64,000 nucleotides of DNA, taken from assembly GCA_029204225.1 (NCBI GenBank), contig CM055102.1, forward strand, positions 20,251,861 through 20,315,860, in the 5' to 3' direction. The notes beneath the pieces are model-generated. The model worked only from the letters and a program-made list of their open reading frames with translations. It ran no database searches and was not told the DNA's origin. Shown piece after piece: positions 56,002 to 64,000 of this stretch. How positions within the stretch are numbered: the stretch's first letter is position 1; the number at the start of each line of letters is the position of its first letter. Source of the DNA: Diphasiastrum complanatum (lineage: Eukaryota > Streptophyta > Lycopodiopsida > Lycopodiales > Lycopodiaceae). A program made the translations under genes and the position numbers.

Positions 56002-59000
56002 CTGTGTTGGAGGTTTTGCCAAACCTCCTCCCACAGCTTCAATTGACAAGTCCAGGAAGCAGAATATTTTGAAGCGGGGTGCTCATGGGCATGCTCCCCC
56101 ACAGAAAGAGTGGTGGTCTTCCAGCGAGATGGAAAATAACTTAAATTCACGATCTTCTCAATTGAGTGCCGTGTCAGTAGTAAGCCAAGATCATCAAAGC
56201 AATAATCAGGATGTAGATTTGAACAGCCATTTATTTGTGAATCATGGTAAGAATGGGATTTAGGGTTTAAGGTTTATGGTCAGCTTGCTGTGTTTCTGAT
56301 CATGATGAGGCTTTTGACCTTGCAATAGATCATTTTATGAGATTCCTCTGAATCAAATCTATGCTTTCTTGAAAATCATGGGATTATTATAGGTCTCCTT
56401 GGGAATTTGCATTGCCATTTTGCTGCTTGTCACATGCAGAATAGCTCCGTGGTAATTTAACAGTAACAGCATGATTATGTTTTAGTGACATGGTGAATTA
56501 TTCCTGTCCATTATCCTACATAGTACATGCGATGAGTTTGAAAGTTTGAGTTTTAGTATGTAAGTGGGTAGGCAATTTCGAAAGGCATCGTCCCTGTACT
56601 GACCCTATTGAATAAAACTGTAATTTATAACTCAGTAAGTGATTCAGCTCGTTGTTCATTTTTTTGGCCCTTTTGGAAAAGAATAGGGCAACACGGACCT
56701 TGTGAATGGGATTTAGCCAGTACTGTAATTTTCCATAGCATTTTTGGGTGTCTCTGATTGTTTTTGTAAAGTTCAGAATAATAAAAGGCTATGCACAATG
56801 GGAATTATGTCAATTACTACTTCATTAAACTTGTTCAGGGCAGCAATTTGTACTGAAAAGTGTTCAGTGAGAATATGGTAGCCTTAGTGAAAGCTTTTTC
56901 TTAAGTTGAAATCGCTTTGGCAGCTTTGAATTTATGGAACGAGCAACGAAGAGCTTGGGTAGGGAATCGATCTCATAACCAGCCACAGCAACGCGAACCA
57001 GTCATTAGGTATGTTTAGGCTAAATAGAATGCTCTCAATTCAATTAACTGACACCTTAGCTGTTGGTTGTTGACTAGTTAGCCAAATTGCTGATAGGCAT
57101 TTATATAATGACATGATGAAGAATTTGCTAACTCCGTCACTTGGCATATCTACTTATCTAAGGAGAGTGATGACTTAGTGTTAGAGTTATATTTGGCCCA
57201 AATGGGCCTCGAAACTGTTCTGATCTGGAAGAGTGCCCTACTGTCAAAAAGTTGCTTAGAAACACATATTCTTGGCATTATGATATGCTTCATAGTTGCC
57301 TCATTTACTAAACATGTTCAAATATGACGTTCAGAGTGCGTTTGTTACAGAACGAGGTTATTTTGTTTTTTGAAGCTTTTTCATAATCTTTTTGCAATGG
57401 AAATAGAACAGACTTTGGGCTTCAAAAATTTTCTTTTTTTCACATAAAAGAGAAGAGTTTTATTTGCCTGTTTTGATCAAAGGATTACTGACTATTTGAC
57501 CCTAGAATTTTTTTTCCCTCACTTGGGATACAAAGGCAATGGCATCATTGTTTGACGAGAATCAGCAATGACAATCAGTGTCTTTCAAACACCCCTCCTC
57601 TTCCTAGCTATGGTCGTATTGACAAGGTTACCAGCCTGTTCGATCTTGGTTCACTACAATATTTTCTTGGGATTGAGGTATGGAGAGTAGCACAAGGACT
57701 ATTCATTTCTCAATCTAAGTATGCTCATAAAAGTTCAATATGTCAGAGTGCAAGCCTATTTCTACACCATATGATAGTGGATGTAAGCTTACTAAAGCTG
57801 AGGAAGATCAGGATGTAGATGAGACGTTATATAGAAAGCTTGTTGGAAGCTTAATATATCTAACTACTACAAGACCAGATATTGCTTATGCTGTGAGTAT
57901 GGTTAGTCAGTTTATGGCTAAGCCTAAGCAGATTCATTGGAAAGCTGCTAAGCGAATACTCAGATATATCCAAGGCGCTTTGAGATTTGGTATTCTCTAT
58001 GGTAGACAGGATGATTTGAAGTTACAGGGATATGTGGATGCTGATTGGGCTGGAGATGCGGAAGACCGAAGATCTACTACAGGTTATGTTTTTAGTCTTG
58101 GTTCTGGTGCTATCTCTTGGAGTTCAAAGAAGCAACATACTATTGCTTTATCATCTACAGAGGCAGAATATCGAGCTACTACGAGTGCAACATGGTTGTG
58201 AAGGATTCTACATGATCTACATATGGTACAAGATTCACCTACGGTACTTCAATGTGACAATCAGAGTTGTATTAAATTGGCGAAAAATCCAGTTTTTCAC
58301 AGCAGGACAAAGTATATTGAAGTACAACAACACTTCATCAGAGAGAAAATTCAAAGTAATGAAGTGGAGCTTATCTATTGCCCTACGGAAGATCAAGTTG
58401 CAGATATCTTTACCAAAGGTCTTGGCAAGGAAAAATTTCAGAAGTTTAGAGAACTTCTAGGAGTAATAGATAACAAAGTAAACATTAAGGGGGAGTGTTA
58501 GTAATTAATGTTTATTTGACACCCCTTAATGATAGTTTGGCCATGCCTGCGTGCTATTTTTAGGGGGCCATTGCTATTTATAGTAAGTCATATTTTAGGG
58601 TCATTACTATTTATAGTAAATTCGTTTTTTAGTCGTGCATGTAGGTGGCTGCACTACTACTGAATAGGATTTGCTTTTATCACTTAGAAACTCATCTTGG
58701 GTGTTTACCCAATATAGGTAGTAATTAAAGCAATTAGCTTTTTGTCTTTTGCTATTTACTTTAGGCTCATTAGCTTTTATCAATCATTAGAGAAACTATT
58801 TAAGAAGCCTCGTGCCCCACCACAATCATTCCATTCAATTCAATGAGCTAGAGCAATTGCTCAATTCTCCTATAATCTGAATTTTCTCTATGCTTGGGTT
58901 TTGTGTGAGTGCTAGTAGGACTAGTATCTCCATCTAGAATTTGTATCACAAATTTTGACACTAGGCTCTCAGCCATCTCCTGCCCCAAGCTAGCATACAT

Positions 59001-60763
59001 CCTGGCCGTGCACACGCTCTCCATCCACCTCCTCCTAGGTAGACAGAATGGATGGCAAATGAGTCCTCCAAGGAGAGAGACTCCAAGCCAAGTGCACACC
59101 TAGATCATGACACGTGGCAACCATGCAGGTTCACGAGTCACCGGTCAAGTTAGCAGGCCCAGTCATCGTTCAGTCGCAGGTCTGGGTTTGGGACCCAAGG
59201 GAGTTGGGTCCCTAACAGATAGGCTCCAAAGAGAGGACATGGATTATAGATCTCACCTAATAGACTGTCGCTGGATGGTGATAGTCCAAAGTGTCCCTTT
59301 AGGAATAAATTGCTGAAAGAGGATGCCTGTGGATGTCGATTGCTACACAGAGGTAGATCAAAGATGACCTCTACCAAGAAGTCATTGGAGCAATAATGAT
59401 TATGGACTTCTTGCAAACCAATGATTGATATGTTAAATGGATGATGAACAACCCTTTTTGTAAAGAAATAGTTGTTAAAACTGTTCAGTGAAAGGGGCAT
59501 AGAAGATCGTAGGACAACTAAGACATCCTGCCAGTGGATTATTGGTATGAAAACCACCAAAAAATTCTTAGTTGTTGTGGGAAAAATGTAGAAAAGAGCA
59601 AATTTGAGATTTCTAAGGGATCAAAGGAGGTATCTTCTCCTGTTAAACAATAATGCCTACTTATGGATCAATGACTGATATAAAGGCTCACAAAAGATGA
59701 TGCGTTGACCACACGTCTCTACTATTCAAGTTCGTCGCAAGCCTTAGATATTTGTAGAGCACCTCAGTAGTCTTCCTACCGTAGTTGATTGATAGGAATA
59801 AAGAGTTTGGAGCGTGAGAGCTGCTTTGCAGTTGTGGATGATGAGGGGTCATGATGAGCAAATAGACATTCTGGTTAGGGCCACCCTCATGACATGACAT
59901 TGAAAATTTGGCCAATGCTCCCCTCAAAATCCATGCTGTGACGTGAAGGAACATATTCACAAATTATCATGTAGAACAAAAGGATAGAGTGTCAAATTGT
60001 TAAGAAATAGTCGTTATCTTACAAGGATATCAAGGTCAAATGCAATAAGCTGTGTTGCAAGGCCTCCTACAAAGTGTTCCATGCATAAATGACCATGCCC
60101 AAGCCAAAAAGACCCTAAGCACATGTCCTTAATCATGAATTGATGTATGTTAACTCATGTAGACACATATTTGTGCATGCGTTCTGCATTAACTCTTGGG
60201 TGGTTGATCATGTGAATAGGGACGTCTTATATGTGCTAAATCTGAGATAAGGTCTCAGATATTCAGTTCTTTTCGCACTTTTCTGGAAAATTTCATTGAA
60301 CACTTAATTCTGAGGTCTTTTTGTTGCTGAAAATAGTTTTGAGCAACTATTTTATATTTTTCAAGATGGTATAAATGGTAAGGCACACATACAATATATT
60401 GAGATAGTATTACATAAAATAAAATAAAAATTGTACTATTCTGCTGCTGCTGTCCTGCTTAGCTCAATTGCATATGGTTTTTACTTAGATTCTATGGTTG
60501 CTTTACAGTTGGACTGCGACCTATGATGAACTGCTTGCAACAAGTAGGCCTTTTTCTGAGCCTATCCCTTTGGCTGTAAGTTTCTCTTAGCCAGTCATGG
60601 CATACCCATTTGTGCTGCAAGCATCCATTTATAGCTCTGTTTTCTATTTAAGTTTTGTTATGTCCAGCTAATCGAGGAAACCGTTTATGTATTTGCTATT
60701 TGATTGCAGGAGATGGTTGACTTCCTTGTTGATATTTGGGAGCAAGAGGGTCTGTATGACTGA
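55416..60763 (+). CDS. Spliced host gene, plant DUF4050-like protein
   Basis: Five coding exons fit GT-AG rules with consistent phase: 55416-55424, 55994-56246, 56924-57008, 60509-60575 and 60710-60763. They encode about 155 residues ending at TGA. Landmarks: MNGSSNCVGGFAKPP, VDxSxK-like IDKSRK, EWWSSSEME, a Ser/Gln-rich middle, VNHALNLWNEQRRAWVG, SWTATYDELLATSRPF, and the strongly conserved end IPLAEMVDFLVDIWEQEGLYD, split over the last two exons. From memory this end and the WN-x-R-x-x-W block mark a plant family annotated as DUF4050 of unknown function. An AG acceptor at 55290 (TTGGTTTTTCAG) suggests a 5' untranslated exon from 55291. AATAAA lies at 61162. The only in-frame Met before the conserved part is 55416, preceded by an in-frame TAG. 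All exons are intact, in contrast to everything else in the window. Confidence 0.8.
57560..58495 (+). pseudogene. Copia RT end and RNase H (element L) within intron 3
   Basis: Lies in the 3.5-kb intron between exons 3 and 4, same strand as the gene. Begins with VTSLFDLGSLQYFLGIEV, shifts frame near 57720, then is open from 57740: SECKPISTPYDSGCKL, YRKLVGSLIYLTTTRPDIAYAVSMVSQF, RILRYIQG, YVDADWAGD, SSKKQHTIALSSTEAEYRA, one TGA (58199, where R is expected), LQCDNQSCIKLAKNPVFHSRTKYIEV and DIFTKGL. Catalytic RNase H acids are intact. A tract AAGGGGGAG precedes the LTR. The left side is truncated, so gag, protease and integrase are missing. The low damage implies a fairly recent insertion. Confidence 0.88.
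58496..58950 (+). mobile_element. 3' LTR of intronic copia element L
   Basis: Opens TGTTAGTAATTAATG after the purine tract and probably closes at TTTGTATCACA (58950), about 455 bp. A TATA-like CTATTTAAG is at about 58797-58805. Two copies of GCTATTTATAGTAA-like sequence lie near 58572 and 58605. Confidence 0.65.
58951..60508 (+). other. Remainder of host intron 3
   Basis: No second LTR or coding motif was found between the L LTR and exon 4. 58951-59250 is richer in G and C than its surroundings, perhaps copia-derived. The intron ends with a polypyrimidine stretch and TTTACAG at 60508. Confidence 0.5.
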
Positions 60764-61260
60764 TATTAAGACTGCGAGTCCTTCCATCAAGCTTTTTTGT
60801 TTTATGTGAGGACATCTGTCTGGATTTTAGTCCTCAAAAATCCGGCTTCGCTAGTGGAAATGCTAGTCTTCAGCTTTGCACTGAGATTAAGGAAATACTT
60901 TATCCAAGGCTTTGTATTCTACAAAGTACACAGTGGGTTTTCCAGCCTAAGTATCTGAAAATCTTTAATGTCGAGATATTGGTTGCTATGTTTCCGTATT
61001 ATCGTAAAGGTAACATAATTTGAAAGGTTATTATATTGATGGGGCTGTTATCAGTTGACATCCATTTGCTTCTATGACTGCCTCTTAAACGGCATTAGTG
61101 CTCAATTGTACAAAGCATTATTCCATGGTAGCCTTATTGTAACAGCTGAAGAACTCCGTGGAATAAATTTAGTCAGAGAAAAGATGTTACAACAGCAGCA
61201 GCAGCAGCATTTTTCTCCTTAAAAGGAGTAGCAATGCACTTGTTAGAGCAAAATCTTGGT
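60764..61260 (+). other. 3' untranslated region of the host gene
   Basis: Follows the TGA at 60761-60763. AATAAA at 61162-61167 is a candidate poly(A) signal. A CAG run of about six units is at 61192-61210, just beyond it. The true 3' end is not determinable here. Confidence 0.45.
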
Positions 61261-62344
61261 CCTGGGAGTAGGTCTGTAAGTCACACCACATTTGATACAT
61301 CATCATTTTTTGGGCTGTTGCATTCTGTTGTATGCGATGAGGAATTTTGTGAACTAATGCATTCTCGTAGCTATGCAGGCATGTTGGCTTTGCATGAGTA
61401 GCTTTCCTGATGGTTTAGGGTGCTCTTCACCTCAAGTGATGAAAACTTAGCACGCTCGGTTACATATGCATCATTCTCTGGAGTTAATCTAGACATCTTC
61501 TCATGCAGTTGATGTTTGCCAGCTTCGGGGTTCCAACAATATGAGAAGGGACACTCTGACTAAGACTATTACACCGTATGTGGGATGAAGCTGCGGTTGC
61601 ATTTTGTGAGAATTTATTGATGGTACTCTGGTTTGTCATATTTGACTATCTCCTGCACTTATACAATCTGCTGAGGCTCTATTGAGCTTTTATCATAGTT
61701 CCAACCACCCTTTGGCAGATGAAATTATTCAGAACAGCTCTTTGAAAATATCAAATATTTGAAAATTTTCCTCATTTTTCATATTTCTTTTTGGTTTTCT
61801 GAGTTTTTTCGTAAGTGCTAGATTAGATCTTCTGATAATTTTTGTCAAGTTAAATCAAATCAATTGGAATCTCCTGCGAACTACGGGTTTGATTCTGTTG
61901 TCAGACGCACTAAGCATACATCGAAACTACTCTATATCTTTCAAGACTTTTTTAGATAATTAATTGATCATTGCTGGCAAAAATCAAGAAAATCTGCAAG
62001 AAAGCTTATTTTTTATTGATGAATTTCTGGTCATAATCAGAAAAGTGAGTTCTTACCAATGTATACTTGTGTCCAACTAACATATTGGTATAAGTTCCAA
62101 TTGACTTCATGACATATTTTTGCCAAAGTTTGAAGAGTTTAAGATTGTCATCTGATGTTCTATGATTCGTTGATCGGTTTAAAGAGGGCTTTGTTTTTAA
62201 CCTCCTACATGTCATTGTGTTCCAAAGTCTCTCTTCAGCTTACTTTGATACCTACACTGAATGCATAAACAAAAAGGTTGCAGGCATCACTTTGCACTCT
62301 TTGATTCACATCTTTGTTACTATATCCATGATTTGGTGAAACAT
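61261..62344. other. No recognisable feature
   Basis: Downstream flank of the host gene. No motif-bearing frame or repeat identified. Confidence 0.4.
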
Positions 62345-62705
62345 TGCAAGCCACTGATGTGCTAGTGTTGTGTAAGCTACTGCAGCTTTACTATGATAAG
62401 AGTAACATACCAATTCAAAATAAATTCCTCTCAAGAAGTAATTTGTTGGTTGTACATCCATACAAAGAGCCAAAATTTTCTGATTCATATCAACAATGTG
62501 ATGGAGTATAAGGCATAGGCTTTGGTGGCTCTTTATTTTTACATAATTTTCAGCTTTAAAAACTAGGTATAGACAAAGGATGCAAAGCAGGCCATACCCC
62601 ATCCTCATAGCACCCAAGTAAGGTCTATATAAGAATTTATGAATTGAGAGCTTTCTCAACGTAATAAATGTTTCCACGGGGGGAATGAAAATTGAGAGTA
62701 TTTTA
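62345..62705. repeat. Diverged direct duplication, copy 1
   Basis: Matches 63003-63370 in the same orientation: GATGTGCTA...TCTTGTAAG, TACCAATTCAAAATAAATTC, CAATGTGATGGAGTA, GATGCAAAGCAG, CATACCCCATCCTCA and TTCCACGGGG in both, with many substitutions and indels. It has no coding motif; the minus frame of 184 codons that crosses it is not supported by the second copy. Confidence 0.75.
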
Positions 62706-62785
62706 TTAGTGTTTTCCTTTATGAGAATTTGTAATTCCAGGTGCTTTGTATTCTTTGATTCACATCCTTTGGCATTATGACAATG

Positions 62786-62871
62786 CTTCTTGGTTTTCAA
62801 GGGGAGGCTCGAACTTGGGACCAATGAAACTTTGGATGCCAAGCTAACCAACTCAACCAACCCCCCTTGGG
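62786..62871 (-). mobile_element. Short tRNA-like SINE with 16-bp target-site duplication
   Basis: On the minus strand the 86-bp insert reads GGGTTGGTTGAGTTGGTTAGC-like (A box, core GGTTGAGTTGG) and later AAGTTCGAGCCTCCCC (B box, core GTTCGAGCC), the two internal RNA polymerase III promoter elements of tRNA genes, correctly spaced. TGGCATTATGACAATG occurs at both sides (62770-62785 and 62872-62887), a perfect target duplication. No tRNA cloverleaf or tail is preserved, so it is a SINE or tRNA-derived retrocopy, not a tRNA gene. Confidence 0.8.
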
Positions 62872-63002
62872 TGGCATTATGACAATGATATGTTGCAACA
62901 TTAAAAGCTGCTGCCTAAAATCGTGGGCACACTTTATGTATGCTAGTATTCTTTGGCCAAGTGTGACAAATTTCAAGTGCTTGCTACAATACCTCTAAGG
63001 CA

Positions 63003-63370
63003 AAAACTATTGATGTGCTAATGTCTTGTAAGGCACCACAAGTTTACTATGGTACAAGTAACATACAAATTCAAAATAAATTCTTAAAATGTATCATAGG
63101 AAATAATTTGTTGGATATGCATCCATGCAAGAAGCTGAGATCTTTTCAATCATATAAGCAATGTGATGGAGTAGACGGCATGAGATTCAGTTCTTATTTT
63201 TATGCATAGCCTTCAACTTTGAAAACCAGGTATTGGCATAAGATGCAAAGCAGAGCATACCTCATCCTCACATCTATACCTAGGTGTGTTTGATATAGGA
63301 ATTTAAAAATTGTGAGCTTTCTTGACCTTACAAATAGTTCCACGGGGAAATGAAAATTTAGAGTCAAATT
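63003..63370. repeat. Diverged direct duplication, copy 2
   Basis: Partner of 62345-62705, about 660 bp downstream. The SINE lies between the two copies. Confidence 0.75.
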
Positions 63371-63728
63371 TAAAATTGTATACATCATGAGATATGTTTT
63401 GCAACACAAAAGGCTATATACTACATTGGAAGTCCTCAAAGAGACCATTGAACCTTGTCAAAACATAGTGGTGCCTAGAGCTCGTGCTTATTTAGCTTGA
63501 TTAGGTTATGAAATGCTACACTAGAGAAGAAAAAAAAAAGTTAAGTAGAATGTTTGTCATTGTATCCCTTTAAAGTTTGAAAAATCTGAATGAGGTGGAA
63601 AATGCCTTGATATATAGCATGCAAACATGTTCCTTATAGATAGATTATTGAGTGTCCTTGCTGAGGGCATTTTCCTATAGCGTAGCAGCCATTATTAAGA
63701 CTAGAAAACATTTTTCCCTTGGAACCTA

Positions 63729-63812
63729 AAAGGGGTAGCACGCCGGTGTGCTATCAATTTGAGTTAAAAACTAAAAGCTTAAATTGGTAGCACACCGGCG
63801 TGCTACCCCTTT
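63729..63812. repeat. 32-bp inverted repeat with 20-nt spacer
   Basis: Arms 63729-63760 and 63781-63812 pair at 31 of 32 positions, spacer 63761-63780. The core TAGCACGCCGGTGTGCTA inside each arm is itself nearly palindromic (16 of 18). The arms are markedly GC-richer than the surroundings. Confidence 0.9.
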
Positions 63813-64000
63813 CAAGATCCATGAAAAAAGAATATTAGCCTAAAAAACTTTGAAGGGCGATAACGTTCTTAATATTGCTCGGATTGAGATGATCCAAAAA
63901 CAAAGTGCTCCTGTAAAATACCTTGCTTTAATCAAATTTGATAAAAAAAAATGATAATATTTTATTATTTCATCATCTTAACATAAGCTTAATAGTCAAG

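Noticed and set aside
58496-58950. L LTR as promoter of the host gene
   Set aside because: It lies inside intron 3, downstream of the first three coding exons; at most it could give a truncated transcript.
62306-62860. 184-codon minus-strand frame
   Set aside because: The homologous duplicate at 63003-63370 does not keep this frame, and the frame also runs through the SINE. Chance frame.
62786-62871. True tRNA gene
   Set aside because: A and B boxes are present, but no acceptor stem or cloverleaf can be formed and target duplications show retroposition.
1-64000. CRISPR array, bacterial operons or prophage
   Set aside because: Tandem repeats here lack spacer structure, and introns and plant retroelements show a eukaryotic nuclear origin.

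Overview
This window reads as nuclear DNA of a land plant with a large, transposon-rich genome. The evidence is plant-type Ty1/copia and Ty3/gypsy polyproteins, primer-binding sites complementary to initiator tRNA-Met and to tRNA-Asp, Helitron Rep remnants, a tRNA-like SINE, and one spliced gene with GT-AG introns whose conserved blocks match a plant family I recall as DUF4050. I cannot place the species. A fern, lycophyte, gymnosperm or large-genome angiosperm all remain possible. No bacterial operon, CRISPR array, rRNA gene or convincing tRNA gene was seen.

Layout. 1-3.4 kb: two LTRs of one family (here 'A') in inverted orientation around the 3' end of an A element. 4.2-8.3 kb: a decayed gypsy element (B) with RT, RNase H, integrase and a 3' LTR. 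8.3-10.3 kb: nothing coding. 10.3-12.5 kb: minus-strand gag with several zinc knuckles and tandem duplications. 12.6-15.7 kb (+) and 25.2-28.4 kb (-): two related elements (D and C) carrying an unusual accessory ORF directly before the polypurine tract and LTR. 15.8-16.6 kb: a field of TCGGATGCAAA-type motifs with a 29-bp minisatellite. 16.8-20.5 kb: gypsy pol (-), a 215-bp tandem repeat, and protease/gag remnants (+). 22.0-25.2 kb: copia fragments of both orientations, one split by an ~830-bp insertion. 28.4-33.6 kb: a candidate LTR, a truncated A LTR, gypsy RNase H/integrase, a CA microsatellite, copia integrase and a copia PBS. 33.6-37.8 kb: AT-rich and mostly empty. 37.8-41.5 kb: a copia LTR (K) split by a nested, internally deleted copia element (G) with a 5-bp target duplication. 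41.9-46.6 kb: copia gag, gypsy integrase, a cluster of palindromes, an unidentified spliced-looking minus exon, and Helitron Rep. 46.7-53.7 kb: a pile of five or more copia fragments. 55.3-61.2 kb: the host gene, with a copia remnant inside its third intron. 62-64 kb: a diverged direct duplication, an 86-bp SINE with a 16-bp target duplication, and a near-perfect 32-bp inverted repeat.

Apart from the host gene, essentially all coding matter is transposon-derived and broken by stops, frameshifts and truncations. The least familiar material is (i) the accessory 3' ORF shared by the A, C and D elements, including a TAG stop at the same place in C and D, (ii) the minus-strand exon near 44.4 kb, and (iii) the palindrome clusters at 43.4 and 63.8 kb. 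All similarity statements were made by eye; no search or alignment program was run.
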